This document shows, one piece after another, positions 1-8,679 of a DNA stretch of 64,000 bases (positions are counted from its first letter, which is position 1; every line of letters starts with the position of its first letter). This DNA comes from Burkholderiales bacterium. Lineage in GTDB: Bacteria > Pseudomonadota > Gammaproteobacteria > Burkholderiales > Burkholderiaceae_C. The notes below the pieces were generated by a model. It was not told where the DNA came from. It searched no databases and saw nothing but the letters and a program-made list of their open reading frames with translations. The DNA lies in contig JACRPO010000018.1 of NCBI GenBank assembly GCA_016223165.1, positions 124,001 to 188,000 of the forward strand, read 5' to 3'. A program made the position numbers and the translations under genes.

Positions 1-997
1 TGCCGGCGGCCGCCTTGTCGAGCGCGGCGAAGGCGCGCTGCGCGAAGTCGGCCGCCTTCGGGTGCTGCCTGAATGCGGCCTGCCGCGCCACGCCGGCCCA
101 GGCGCGCGCCAGCTCGGCGGCAGGCAAGCGTGCCGCCTCGTACTGATCGAGCTGGGTGAAGGCGAGGTCGGGGTCGGTGGCGGCCAGCCGCCACAGCGCG
201 AGCACAGCCAGCTGCGGGTTCGCCGTGCTGCGCGAGCCGTTGGCACCGCTCGCGCCGACGCCGCGCCTGTCGCGCAGCAGCTTCGCCGGATCCTTGAAGA
301 GGGCGTCGACGGCGGCGGCAAGGCCGGCGTCGAGCAGCGCGGCGCGTTCGCGCGCCAGGCGCGGGCGGCTCAGCTCCACGGCCGCGCGCAGCGCCTGCCA
401 GACTTCGTCGACGCCGAAGATGCGCTGCTCGACCAGCGTGGCCGCCAGCAGCTGGCAACCGTCGTCGCTGTCGCGCTGCGCCAGCCAGGCGTTGCGCGCT
501 GCCACGCGCACGTCCTGCAGGCCCTCGAAATGCGTGGCCAGCAGCGCGTAGCAGGTGACCTCGCGGTCGTCGTTCATGCGAAAGCGCGGGAACTCGGCGC
601 GCAGGGCAGCCCACTCGCGACGCCGGCCGAGCTCGAGCAGCCAGTCGTTGCGCAGCCGGTCCTCGACGTAGGTGCCGCGCCAGCGTTCGGCGAAGGCGTC
701 GAATTCACCGGGTTGCGCTTCGGCCAGGCGGTTGCCGAGCTCCCAGTACTCGATCCAGCTCGACAGCGCATGGCCCTGGCCCGCTGCGGCGTGGCGCAGC
801 GTGAAGAGCAACGTCTTGTCCTTGGCCCGGAAGGCCTCGCGCGCCTGCACCGCGAGGTCGTCGCTGCCGGCGCCGCCGTTCTGCGCGCGCGCCATGCGCG
901 GCGGCGCGGCCACGGCCGCAGCCACGAGCAGAAGACCCAGGGTGGCGACGATGCGGCGCTTCACATCGTCCACTGTAGGCACGGGGCGCTTCGGCAT
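1..997 (-). CDS. slt: soluble lytic murein transglycosylase, Slt70-like (partial, C-terminus outside window)
   Basis: The reverse strand is open from an ATG at 997 to the window edge, about 332 codons with no stop. Residues 1-40 look like a signal peptide: basic KRR, then a Leu/Ala/Val core ending near RARAQ. The rest is an all-helical region typical of the superhelical U-domain of Slt70, with stretches such as SSWIEYWELGNRL, EDRLRNDWLLELGRR and NDDREVTCYALL. In this family the N-terminal helices form a ring that feeds peptidoglycan to a C-terminal lysozyme-like domain releasing 1,6-anhydromuropeptides in the periplasm. That catalytic domain would lie beyond position 1 and is not visible. The family call is by pattern recognition from the helical domain only. 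Confidence 0.8.
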   Translation of the reverse strand, partial: MPKRPVPTVDDVKRRIVATLGLLLVAAAVAAPPRMARAQNGGAGSDDLAVQAREAFRAKDKTLLFTLRHAAAGQGHALSSWIEYWELGNRLAEAQPGEFDAFAERWRGTYVEDRLRNDWLLELGRRREWAALRAEFPRFRMNDDREVTCYALLATHFEGLQDVRVAARNAWLAQRDSDDGCQLLAATLVEQRIFGVDEVWQALRAAVELSRPRLARERAALLDAGLAAAVDALFKDPAKLLRDRRGVGASGANGSRSTANPQLAVLALWRLAATDPDLAFTQLDQYEAARLPAAELARAWAGVARQAAFRQHPKAADFAQRAFAALDKAAAG

Positions 998-1063
998 GGT
1001 CTCGAATTTAGCGGTGATTGCCATGCAGTTGCGGGGGTGCGTGCCGGCCGTGTCGTTGAAACG

Positions 1064-2125
1064 TCATGCGCGTTGGCGACGCGCGGTGGCCGCTGTGGTC
1101 GCCGTGGTCGCTGTGGCCGCTGATGCCGCTGATGCCGCTGATGCCGCTTTCGCCGCCGTGGCGGCGATCGCCCCGAGCTCGACGCGCGTGCGCTCGGCTT
1201 CGTGCAGCAGCCAGCGCTCGAAGGCGGCCAGCGGGGCGCGCTCGCGCCGGTTCGGCCAGCGCACGAGCCAGTAGGCGAAGGGCGAGGTCACGCGCCCGGC
1301 CGCGCCGAACGGCTCGACGAGGTCGCCGCGCTCGAGTGCCTCGCTCACCAGGGCCAGCCGCGCCAGCGCCACGCCCTGGCCGGCCAGCGCCGCCTGGATC
1401 TGCTGGTAGGTGAAGTTGAGATAGACCCAGCCGCGCGGCGCCAGCCGCGCTGGCGCCTTCTCGCGCAGCCAGTGGTGCCAGGTGAGGTAGGCGGCGCTCG
1501 GCCGATGGTCGTCTTCCTCCAGCAGCGTGTGGCGCGCGAGGTCGGCCGGGATCTTGAGCCGCTCGCGGGCCAGCAACGCCGGGCTGGCCACCGGCGTCAT
1601 CACCTCGCCGAAGAGCAGCGTCGATCCGGCCGGCGCATCCTTGGCGTGGCAGTAGCGCAGCGCCAGGTCGATCTCGGGGTCGTCGAAGTCGGCCAGCGCA
1701 TCGGCCGCGGAGATGCGGATGTCGATGTCGGGGTGCGCCTGCTGGAACGCGGCCAGCCGCGGCAGCAGCCACAGCGAGGCGAAGGAGGCGAAGGTCGTCA
1801 CCGCCACCGGCGCGCGCCGCTCGCGGCTGCGCAGCTGGCGCACGGTGGCGTCGAGCTGTTCGAGGAAGGGGGCCACCACCTGCAGCAGCGCCGTGCCGGC
1901 GCCGGTGAGCTCGACCTTGCGCGTGCCGCGCACGAAGAGCGCCGCGCCCAGCTCGTCTTCCAGGCTCTTGATCTGCCGGCTCACCGCCGGCTGCGTGAGG
2001 TGCAGGTGCTCGGCCGCGGCGCGGAAGTTCAGGTGCCGCGCCACGGCCTCGAATGCGCGCAGCGCGCCCGCGGCGAGCGGGCGCTGCGGCACCAGGCGGG
2101 TGGGTTCAGCGGTGGGGTCATTCAT
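1064..2125 (-). CDS. LysR-family transcriptional regulator (GcvA-like)
   Basis: This 353-residue protein has an N-terminal winged helix-turn-helix at about residues 21-80, including FRAAAEHLHLTQPAVSRQIKSLEDEL. A LysR effector-binding domain follows at about 100-310. The wording of the HTH and the start of the effector domain resemble the GcvA subgroup. The gene is divergent from the DUF2917 gene at 2220, with 94 bp between them, an arrangement in which LysR proteins often control the neighbour. The inducer is unknown. The last 35 or so residues are a low-complexity Ala/Ser/Thr tail encoded by 9-bp tandem repeats (1119-1145), beyond the normal end of the family. Confidence 0.9.
   Translation of the reverse strand: MNDPTAEPTRLVPQRPLAAGALRAFEAVARHLNFRAAAEHLHLTQPAVSRQIKSLEDELGAALFVRGTRKVELTGAGTALLQVVAPFLEQLDATVRQLRSRERRAPVAVTTFASFASLWLLPRLAAFQQAHPDIDIRISAADALADFDDPEIDLALRYCHAKDAPAGSTLLFGEVMTPVASPALLARERLKIPADLARHTLLEEDDHRPSAAYLTWHHWLREKAPARLAPRGWVYLNFTYQQIQAALAGQGVALARLALVSEALERGDLVEPFGAAGRVTSPFAYWLVRWPNRRERAPLAAFERWLLHEAERTRVELGAIAATAAKAASAASAASAATATTATTAATARRQRA
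1119..1145. repeat. 9-bp tandem repeat, three copies, in the LysR 3' end
   Basis: The unit GCTGATGCC occurs three times in perfect tandem. It encodes Ala/Ser steps of the low-complexity C-terminal tail of the LysR protein on the opposite strand, so gain or loss of a unit would keep frame. Confidence 0.9.
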
Positions 2126-2137
2126 GCCGTGCGATTA

Positions 2138-2164
2138 TCAATCCGGCGCATCGATCTGATTGGA
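2138..2164. promoter_or_regulatory. candidate LysR operator in the divergent promoter region
   Basis: An imperfect inverted repeat (TCAATC and GATTGGA, about 14 bp apart) lies between the divergent LysR and DUF2917 starts, in one of the few AT-richer patches nearby. LysR proteins commonly bind such dyads. Position and symmetry are the only evidence. Confidence 0.3.
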
Positions 2165-2219
2165 CCCGCACGGTCCTGCTCCGGAGAATGGCCTCCATGC
2201 TGTCGAAAGGAGGCTGACC

Positions 2220-2519
2220 ATGAGCACTCAATTCATGCGCGATTCGCATCGTGAACGGACTGCCGCGACGCCTTGGGAATGGCCGCTCGCGCCGGGCGAG
2301 GTGCGTCGCATCGAGCCGGCGCCGGTGGCGCGCTGGATCGACGTGGCCGACGGCCGCGTCTGGCTCACGCCGACGCGCGACGACGACCTCGCGGTCGACC
2401 ACTGGCTCGCCGCTGGCGAGCGCCTGGCCCTGCCGGCGGGCAGCGCCTGGGTGCTCGAGGCCTGGCCCTCGGCGCGCGTGGCTTTGCACCAGGCGCCGCC
2501 GGGCGCGCAGGTTTGCTAG
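2220..2519 (+). CDS. DUF2917 domain-containing protein
   Basis: This 99-residue protein belongs to a family common in Burkholderiales and without known function. Its core reads like the DUF2917 beta-rich domain (RWIDVADGRVWLTPTRDDD, then DHWLAAGERLALPAG). The ATG at 2220 is chosen over an in-frame upstream ATG at 2160 because a strong ribosome-binding site (AAAGGAGG, 2206-2213) sits 6 bases before it. No signal peptide or membrane segment is seen. It is divergent from a LysR gene that may regulate it. Its last 155 bp overlap, on the opposite strand, the end of the TfoX-domain gene. Confidence 0.8.
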   Translation: MSTQFMRDSHRERTAATPWEWPLAPGEVRRIEPAPVARWIDVADGRVWLTPTRDDDLAVDHWLAAGERLALPAGSAWVLEAWPSARVALHQAPPGAQVC

Positions 2520-2934
2520 CTGGGGCGCGGCGCGCGCCCTGGCCAGTTGCGGCGGGCTTGGCCGGCGCTTTCGCCGAGTCAGCCCTCTTGGGCGCCTTCG
2601 CCGCTTTCGCCGCAGCCGCCTTCACGGCGGCCTGCATGGCCAGCCGCGCCCAGGGCGCCATCAGCGCGGGCGACTCCATCGCCTCGTCGGGCACCGTCCA
2701 GTAGCTCATGCGGATCGGCGCGCCCTTGCCTTCGTAGACAAAGGGCGCGCAGCCGGCGGCGGCGAAGCGCGCCTCGGTGTCGGCGTCGACCTTGAGGTAC
2801 AGGCGGTCGAAGGCGATGAGGCCCACGAAGATGCCGTCGGCGTAGAGGCCGTGGCCGCCGAACATGCGGCGCGCCTGCGTCGCCCCCAGCGGGGTGAGCA
2901 ACTCGAGGCAGTGTTCGACGAAAGCCTGACTCAT
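2365..2934 (-). CDS. TfoX N-terminal domain protein with basic Ala/Lys/Pro tail
   Basis: Residues 1 to about 105 match the TfoX/Sxy N-terminal domain: an early LGATQARRMFGGHGLYADG segment, then FDRLYLKVD and a PIRMSYWTVPDEA segment. Sxy/TfoX proteins are linked to competence and CRP-dependent regulation, but the many small TfoX-N proteins of Burkholderiales have no proven role. The second half is a low-complexity tail rich in Ala, Lys, Pro and Arg, like histone-H1-type tails, and may contact nucleic acid (inference). The ATG at 2934 is the first Met before the domain. The tail overlaps the convergent DUF2917 gene by 155 bp, so it could be shorter if the true stop differs. The neighbour fau is divergent. 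Confidence 0.75.
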   Translation of the reverse strand: MSQAFVEHCLELLTPLGATQARRMFGGHGLYADGIFVGLIAFDRLYLKVDADTEARFAAAGCAPFVYEGKGAPIRMSYWTVPDEAMESPALMAPWARLAMQAAVKAAAAKAAKAPKRADSAKAPAKPAATGQGARRAPASKPARPAAPGAKPRAPRARPRAPRRCPPAGPGARQRRASGRPRGRRRASA

Positions 2935-3012
2935 CACGACTCCCGGCGCCGGGCGGCGCCAACGGGGACCATCGGCCGGCCCGCGCGGCGCGGCCGGGGC
3001 TGACAATAGCGC

Positions 3013-3606
3013 ATGTCCCTGGATATGCCTTCGTTCGAACCCTCGCACGACAAGAAGGCGCTGCGCCGCCAGTTGCAGGCCGAGCGGCAGAGCCTGCTCG
3101 ATCGCCACGCGCGCTCGGTGCAGTTGCAGGAGGTGCTGCGCGTGTGGCTGGTGCCGCGGCCGGAGCGAGCGATCGGCGCCTACTGGCCGATCAAGGGCGA
3201 GTTCGACGCGCTGCCGGCGCTGTACCGCTGGAGCGAGGCGCATCCCGACCACCGCATCGGCCTGCCGGTGATCAACCGCGAGACCAAGGAGCTGCGCTTC
3301 CACATCTGGTACCCGGGCTGCCCGATGGAAGAAGACGCCTACGGCATCCCGAAGCCCAAGGACACCGAGGCTTTCGAGCCGCAGCTGCTGCTCGTGCCCT
3401 GCGTGGGCTACGGGCCGCGCGGCCTGCGCCTGGGCTACGGCGGCGGCTTCTACGACCGCACGCTGGCGCACCTGCGGCCGCGGCCGCTGACGGTGGGCCT
3501 GGCGTACTCGCACGGTTTCGTGCCGTGGCTGGACGCCGAGGCGCACGACGTGCCGCTCGATGCCATCCTCACCGACGAAGGGCCGGCCTGGGACCGCACG
3601 GCCTGA
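3013..3606 (+). CDS. fau: 5-formyltetrahydrofolate cyclo-ligase
   Basis: This 197-residue protein is a cytoplasmic enzyme that converts 5-formyl-THF to 5,10-methenyl-THF with ATP. The N-terminal basic segment (KKALRRQLQAERQSL) and the signature near residues 128-150 (LVPCVGYGPRGLRLGYGGGFYDR) identify the family, and the length is normal. In many bacteria the gene (ygfA/fau) lies next to 6S RNA or cell-division genes. Here it is divergent from a TfoX-N gene and convergent with an MFS transporter. No 6S RNA was recognised upstream. Confidence 0.93.
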   Translation: MSLDMPSFEPSHDKKALRRQLQAERQSLLDRHARSVQLQEVLRVWLVPRPERAIGAYWPIKGEFDALPALYRWSEAHPDHRIGLPVINRETKELRFHIWYPGCPMEEDAYGIPKPKDTEAFEPQLLLVPCVGYGPRGLRLGYGGGFYDRTLAHLRPRPLTVGLAYSHGFVPWLDAEAHDVPLDAILTDEGPAWDRTA

Positions 3607-3633
3607 AGGGTCGAGAGTGGGTTGAAAGGCGGC

Positions 3634-4956
3634 TCACGCCGGCGGCGCCTTCGGCATGCGCAGCAGCAGGAGGGCGACCACCGCGGACACGCTGACCGCC
3701 GAGGCCATCACCATCAGCGTGCGCGGCGAAGACTGCAGCGCCAGGCCGAAGAGCCACGGCGCGAAGGCCTGCAGCGCCTGCGCCGGCATCGACAACCAGC
3801 CCTGCCGCGTGCCGTAGCCCTGCGGGCCGAACATCGCCAGCGGCAGCGTGCCCTTGGCGATGGTGATGATGCCGTTGCCCGCCCCATGCAGCAGCGCGAA
3901 GGGCGCCGCCGCCGGCAGCCCGAAGGCGAGCAGCGCCCCCATGCCGAGCGGCGGCCCGAGCGCCGCCAGCCGCGCCGAGAGCAGCGGGTGCCACTTGCGC
4001 AGCAGGCCGAACTCGAGCACGCGCCCGGCCACCTGGGCCGGGCCGACGAGCGTGCCCGCCGCCACCGCGGCGGTCAGCGTGGCGCCGGCGGCCATCAGCA
4101 AGCCCGGCAGGTGCGCGCCGACGCCGGTGGAGACGAAGCGCGTGGTCGCGAAGATGAAGGCGAGCAGCAGCAACGGCGTCCACGGCACGGCCGCCGCGGC
4201 GCGCGTGGCCGGTGCCGGAGCTGCCGCAGGAGCAGCATGTGTTGCATGCGCCGCATGTGTCGCATGTGCCGCACTCGCAGTGTTCGCCGCATCGGCTGCG
4301 CCCGCCGCGCCTGCGGCGCTGGACGCTGCCGCTGGCGCGGCCACATGCGCTGGCGCATCCGCCACGACGCCGGCGGCTTCCCCGCCGAGCGGCGCCTGCC
4401 GTTGCCGCGGCAGCAGCGCATTGAGCGGCAACCCCAACACCAGGTGCAGCGCCGCCCAGCCGAAACAGGCGCCGCGCCAGCCCCACGTGTCGCTCATCCA
4501 GGCCGTGAGCGGCCAGCCCACGGTGCTGGCGAATCCCGCCAGCAGCGTGATGCCGGTGATCGGGTCGCGCGAAGCCCGCCCGTAGAGCCACACGAGGCTC
4601 GCGAAGGCGGCGTCATAGAGCCCGGCGCCCATCGCCACGCCGATGAGCGCCCAGGCCGCGAACAGGCTCCAGGGCCCCTGGGCCCAGCCGAGCATGGCGA
4701 GGCCCAGCGCGAAGAGGCCGCTCGTGCCCATCAGCAGGTGCCGTCCGCCGTGGCCGTCGATGAAGCGGCCCGTGGCCGGCCCCACCACGGCCGAGAGCAC
4801 GAGTGCGAGCGAGAAGGCGAGAAAGACCGTCGCCACCTCGAGGCCGAGCTCGCGCGCCATCGGCGCGGCGAGCAGCGCCGGCAGATAGAACGACGAGGCC
4901 CAGGCGAGCGTCTGCGCGCTGCCCAGCAGCAGCACGACGCCGCGCGTCCTCACCAC
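3634..4956 (-). CDS. MFS transporter with His/Ala-rich central loop
   Basis: The 440-residue protein has about 12 hydrophobic segments in two six-helix halves and motif-A-like residues GPATGRFIDGHGGRHLL between TM2 and TM3. Both are typical of the major facilitator superfamily. The substrate is unknown; the sequence resembles the cyanate/monocarboxylate-type group. The start is GTG, followed by a second GTG. The central cytoplasmic loop (about residues 195-255) is expanded with Ala and includes AHATHAAHATHAAP, encoded by a tandem 18-bp repeat. It lies 37 bp downstream of paaZ on the same strand, so it may be cotranscribed and could import an aromatic acid (inference). Confidence 0.85.
   Translation of the reverse strand: MVRTRGVVLLLGSAQTLAWASSFYLPALLAAPMARELGLEVATVFLAFSLALVLSAVVGPATGRFIDGHGGRHLLMGTSGLFALGLAMLGWAQGPWSLFAAWALIGVAMGAGLYDAAFASLVWLYGRASRDPITGITLLAGFASTVGWPLTAWMSDTWGWRGACFGWAALHLVLGLPLNALLPRQRQAPLGGEAAGVVADAPAHVAAPAAASSAAGAAGAADAANTASAAHATHAAHATHAAPAAAPAPATRAAAAVPWTPLLLLAFIFATTRFVSTGVGAHLPGLLMAAGATLTAAVAAGTLVGPAQVAGRVLEFGLLRKWHPLLSARLAALGPPLGMGALLAFGLPAAAPFALLHGAGNGIITIAKGTLPLAMFGPQGYGTRQGWLSMPAQALQAFAPWLFGLALQSSPRTLMVMASAVSVSAVVALLLLRMPKAPPA
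4235..4270. repeat. 18-bp tandem repeat (two copies) in the MFS central loop
   Basis: Two 18-bp units differing at a few positions lie head to tail. On the minus strand they encode alternating His and Ala/Thr residues in the loop between the two transporter halves. Confidence 0.8.
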
Positions 4957-4993
4957 TGCGCGGCCCGGCCGGCGGCGGCGCGGCCCATCCGCG

Positions 4994-7039
4994 TCATCCG
5001 CGCTTGGCGACGAGCGTGAGGATGTCGTAGCTCGCCACCACCTCGCCCGCCTGGTTGGTGACTTCCACGTCCCAGGCGACGACGCCCTGGCCGACGCCGT
5101 CCGGGCCTTTGCGGCGGCGGTCGATCTTGCGCTTGGCGGTCAGGCGCGCCTGGATCGTGTCGCCGATGCCCACCGGCTTCACGAAGCGCAGCGTGTCGAG
5201 CCCGTAGTTGGCGAGCACCGGCCCCTGCGCCGGGCTGACGAAGAGCCCGGCGGCGGCGCTGAGCACGAAGTAGCCGTGCGCGATGCGCTTGCCGAAGGGC
5301 GACTTGGCGGCCGCCACCTCGTCGAAGTGCATGTAGAAGAAGTCGCCGCTGATGCCGCCGAAGGCGACGATGTCGGCCTCGCTCACCGTGCGCCGGTGCG
5401 TGAGCAGGCTCTCGCCGATCTGCAGGTCCTCGAAGTGGCGGCGGAAGGGATGGATCTCGGTCTCGATGACCTTGGCCCCGCGCACGTACTCGCCGGTGAC
5501 GGCGGCGAGCATCGTGGGCGAGCCCTGCACCGCCGTGCGCTGCAGGTAATGCTTGACGGCGCGCAGGCCGCCCAGTTCCTCGCCGCCGCCGGCGCGGCCG
5601 GGGCCGCCGTGCTTGAGCAGCGGCAGCGGCGAGCCGTGGCCGGTGGACTCGACCGCGGCCTCGCGCTCGAGCACGAGGATGCGGCCGTGCATCGCCGCCA
5701 CGCGCGGCACCACGTGCGCGGCGGTGGCGGGGCTCTTGGTCACGAGCGTGCCGACGAGGCTGCCGCGGCCGCGCGCCGCGAGTGCCACCGCCTCGTCGAG
5801 GTCGTCGTAGGGCATCAGCGTGCTCACCGGTCCGAAGGCCTCGACGTCGTGCACGGCGAGGTTGGACATCGGCTTCGCGCACAGCAGCAGCGTCGGCGCG
5901 AAGAAGGCGCCTTCGCCGACCCCTTCACCCTGCGGCTTGAAGCCGTGGTGCTCGCCGAAGACCACGTCGTTGCCGGCGGCGAGCGCGGCCACGCGTTCGG
6001 CCACATCGCTCTGCTGCGACTTCGACGCGAGCGCGCCCATGCGCACGGCTTCGAGCGCCGGGTCGCCCACCACCACCTTGGCCAGCCGATCGGCCAGCTT
6101 CTTCGCCACCGCGTCGACGTGCTTGCGCGGAACGATGGCGCGGCGGATGGCGGTGCACTTCTGGCCCGCCTTCACCGTCATCTCGCGCGCCACCTCCTTG
6201 ACGAAGAGGTCGAACTCCTCGTCGTCGGGCGCCACGTCGGGCGCGAGGATGGCGCAGTTCAGCGAGTCGGCTTCGGCGTTGAAGGGCACCGAGCGGCGCA
6301 CGAGGTTGGCGTTGGTGCGCAGCTTGGCCGCCGTGTCGGCGCTGCCGGTGAAGGTGACGAGGTCGCTCTCCTCGAGCCGGTCGAGCAGGTCGCCGGTGCC
6401 GCCGATGACGAGCTGCAGCGAGCCCTCGGGCAGCAGGCCCGAGGCCAGCATCAGCCGCACGCAGGCCTCGGTGAGGTAGCTCGTGGCGGTGGCCGGCTTG
6501 GCGATGGTCGGCATGCCGGCGAGGAAGGTCGGCGCGAACTTTTCGAGCAGGCCCCACACCGGGAAATTGAAGGCGTTGATGTGCACCGCCACGCCGCGCC
6601 GCGGCACGAGGATGTGCGTGCCGGCGAAGCCGCCCTTCTTGCCCAGCGACACCGCCGGCCCTTCGTGCACGACGTTGCCCGAGGGCAGCTCGTTGCCGCC
6701 CACGCCGGCATAGGCGAAGAGCGTGCCGGTGCCGCCCTCGATGTCGATCCAGCCGTCGTTGCGCGTGGCGCCGGTGTGCGCCGAGACGGCGTAGAGCTCC
6801 TCCTTGTGCTCGCCGAGGAACCGGGCGAGCGCCTTCAGCCGCTCGGCGCGCTCCTGGAAGTCGAGCGCTAGCAGTGCGGCGACGCCGCGACCGCGCGCAA
6901 AAGCCAGCGCCTCGGCGAAGTCGGGCGCTTCGGCATGCGTGTGGAAGACGGTGCGGCCGTTGACGGCCGAGTGCAGCGGCTGCGCCGGCTGCTGGCCGAT
7001 CCAGCGACCGGCGATGTGGCTTTGCAGGACGGGGCTCAC
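4994..7039 (-). CDS. paaZ: PaaZ bifunctional oxepin-CoA hydrolase / 3-oxo-5,6-dehydrosuberyl-CoA semialdehyde dehydrogenase
   Basis: At 681 residues it has the same length as E. coli PaaZ. The N-terminal two thirds is an aldehyde dehydrogenase: NAFNFPVWG, the catalytic Glu in FNAEADSLN and the nucleophile Cys in AGQKCTAIRR. The C-terminal third is an (R)-specific hydratase hot-dog domain with the Asp/His motif in GISGDFFYMHFDE and the HGYFVLS segment. The enzyme opens the oxepin-CoA ring and oxidises the resulting semialdehyde in phenylacetate catabolism. The start is GTG. No other paa gene (paaABCDE, paaF-K) is in the window, so it is separated from the rest of its pathway. It follows an aldehyde dehydrogenase gene at 7125-8600 on the same strand. 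Confidence 0.95.
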   Translation of the reverse strand: MSPVLQSHIAGRWIGQQPAQPLHSAVNGRTVFHTHAEAPDFAEALAFARGRGVAALLALDFQERAERLKALARFLGEHKEELYAVSAHTGATRNDGWIDIEGGTGTLFAYAGVGGNELPSGNVVHEGPAVSLGKKGGFAGTHILVPRRGVAVHINAFNFPVWGLLEKFAPTFLAGMPTIAKPATATSYLTEACVRLMLASGLLPEGSLQLVIGGTGDLLDRLEESDLVTFTGSADTAAKLRTNANLVRRSVPFNAEADSLNCAILAPDVAPDDEEFDLFVKEVAREMTVKAGQKCTAIRRAIVPRKHVDAVAKKLADRLAKVVVGDPALEAVRMGALASKSQQSDVAERVAALAAGNDVVFGEHHGFKPQGEGVGEGAFFAPTLLLCAKPMSNLAVHDVEAFGPVSTLMPYDDLDEAVALAARGRGSLVGTLVTKSPATAAHVVPRVAAMHGRILVLEREAAVESTGHGSPLPLLKHGGPGRAGGGEELGGLRAVKHYLQRTAVQGSPTMLAAVTGEYVRGAKVIETEIHPFRRHFEDLQIGESLLTHRRTVSEADIVAFGGISGDFFYMHFDEVAAAKSPFGKRIAHGYFVLSAAAGLFVSPAQGPVLANYGLDTLRFVKPVGIGDTIQARLTAKRKIDRRRKGPDGVGQGVVAWDVEVTNQAGEVVASYDILTLVAKRG

Positions 7040-7124
7040 GCGGAGGTCTCCGGGAACGAGAGGGCGATGGACACGCGGAAGTGTCGCACCGCCTCGCGCG
7101 GCGGCCCCGCTGCCGTCGCCCGCC

Positions 7125-8600
7125 TCAGGCGCAGAGCGTCGAGACGCTCTTCGTATTGAGATAGGCCTCGAGCGCCTCGGGCCCGCCCTCGCTGCCGTAG
7201 CCCGAATCCTTGACGCCGCCGAAAGGCATCTCGGGCCAGGGCGCGGCCGGCTGGTTGATCCACAGCATGCCCGTCTGCAGGTTCTCGCTCAGCAGCTGCG
7301 CGGTCTTCAGCGAACCGGTGAATGCGTAGGACGCGAGGCCGAAGGGCAGCCGGTTCGCCTCGGCGATGGCCTCCTCGATCTTGTCGAAGCCCCACACCGC
7401 GGCCATCGGCCCGAACGGCTCCTCGTTGAAGACGAGGCTGTCGCGCGACACGTCCACCAGCACTGTGGGCGCGAAGAAGTTGCCCGTGGCGCCGATGCGC
7501 TCGCCGCCCGTGGCCACCGAGGCGCCGTGCTTGACGGCGTCGGCCGTCAGCCGCTCCATCGCCGCCAGGCGGCGCGGGTTGGCCAGCGGCCCCATGCCGG
7601 TGTCCTTCTCGAGGCCCGGGCCCACCTTCACGGCGCGCGTGTGCGCGACCATGCTGTCGACGAAGGCCTTGCGCACGCTGTTGGCGACGAGAAAGCGCGT
7701 CGGCGAGATGCACACCTGGCCGGCATTGCGCACCTTGGCGGTGGCGGCGATCTTGGCGGCGCGCTCGACGTCGCAGTCCTCGGCGACGATCACCGGCGCG
7801 TGGCCGCCGAGCTCCATCGTCAGGCGCTTCATGTGCGCGCCGGCCAGCGCCGCCAGCTGCTTGCCCACCGGCGTGCTGCCGGTGAAGGTGATCTTGCGGA
7901 TCACCGGGTGCGGGATCAGGTACTCGCTGATCTCGGCCGGGTGGCCGTAGACGACGTTGATCACCCCCGCCGGCACGCCGGCGTCGGCGAAGGCGCGGAT
8001 CAGTTCGGCCGGCGAGGCCGGCGTCTCCTCGGGCGCCTTGACGATGAATGAGCAGCCGGTGGCCAGCGCCGCCGAGAGCTTGCGCACCACCTGGTTGATC
8101 GGGAAGTTCCAGGGCGTGAAGGCGGCGACGGGGCCGACCGGCTCCTTGAACACCTGCATCAGCTGCCCGGCGCCGCGCGGCTGCGCGATGCGGCCGTAGA
8201 CGCGTTTGCCCTCCTCGGCGAACCACTCGATGATCTCGACGGCGAACAGCACCTCGGCCTTGGCTTCGGCGAGCGGCTTGCCCTGCTCCAGCGTCATCAG
8301 GCGCGCGATGGCTTCGGCGCGCTCGCCCACGAGGCGAGCCGCCTCGCGCATGACCTTGGCGCGCTGCGCGGCCGGTGTCTTGCGCCAGACCTCGAAGCCC
8401 TTGGCGGCGGCGGCGAGTGCCTCGTCGAGGTCGGCCTTGCGCGCCACGGCCACGCGGCCGATGACGGCATCGGTGGCCGGGTTCTTCACCGGCAGCGTCT
8501 CGCCGGCCTGGCCGGCACGCCAGACGCCTGCGATGAAGAGTTGGACGTCGGGATAGCCGGCGGCGGCGGCCGCGGGGGTGGTGGCGGGGGCAGTGCTCAT
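7125..8600 (-). CDS. NAD(P)-dependent aldehyde dehydrogenase, succinate-semialdehyde dehydrogenase type
   Basis: This 491-residue soluble enzyme belongs to the ALDH superfamily. It shows the TPWNFPINQ motif, the FTGSTPVGK cofactor loop, the catalytic Glu in MELGGHAPV and the nucleophile Cys in RNAGQVCISPTRF. The closest pattern is the GabD/SSADH group, which oxidises short semialdehydes to acids. The gene sits between Bug receptor genes and paaZ on the same strand, suggesting a role in the catabolism of a ring-cleavage or side-chain aldehyde rather than GABA use (inference). The exact substrate cannot be read from sequence. Confidence 0.9.
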   Translation of the reverse strand: MSTAPATTPAAAAAGYPDVQLFIAGVWRAGQAGETLPVKNPATDAVIGRVAVARKADLDEALAAAAKGFEVWRKTPAAQRAKVMREAARLVGERAEAIARLMTLEQGKPLAEAKAEVLFAVEIIEWFAEEGKRVYGRIAQPRGAGQLMQVFKEPVGPVAAFTPWNFPINQVVRKLSAALATGCSFIVKAPEETPASPAELIRAFADAGVPAGVINVVYGHPAEISEYLIPHPVIRKITFTGSTPVGKQLAALAGAHMKRLTMELGGHAPVIVAEDCDVERAAKIAATAKVRNAGQVCISPTRFLVANSVRKAFVDSMVAHTRAVKVGPGLEKDTGMGPLANPRRLAAMERLTADAVKHGASVATGGERIGATGNFFAPTVLVDVSRDSLVFNEEPFGPMAAVWGFDKIEEAIAEANRLPFGLASYAFTGSLKTAQLLSENLQTGMLWINQPAAPWPEMPFGGVKDSGYGSEGGPEALEAYLNTKSVSTLCA

Positions 8601-8679
8601 GTCGGGGGCTCCTTGAGCCGCCCATTGTGTGGTCAGCGCCCGCCGGGCGCGACCAGCAGGCCATACCGCCGCCGCCGGG

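Noticed and set aside
62..1123. Open plus-strand frame of 353 codons
   Set aside because: The opposite strand encodes the Slt-type transglycosylase with a signal peptide and family motifs; the plus-strand product is low complexity.
3607..3633. Search for 6S RNA near fau
   Set aside because: The region on both sides of fau is too short or coding, and no 6S-like pairing was seen.
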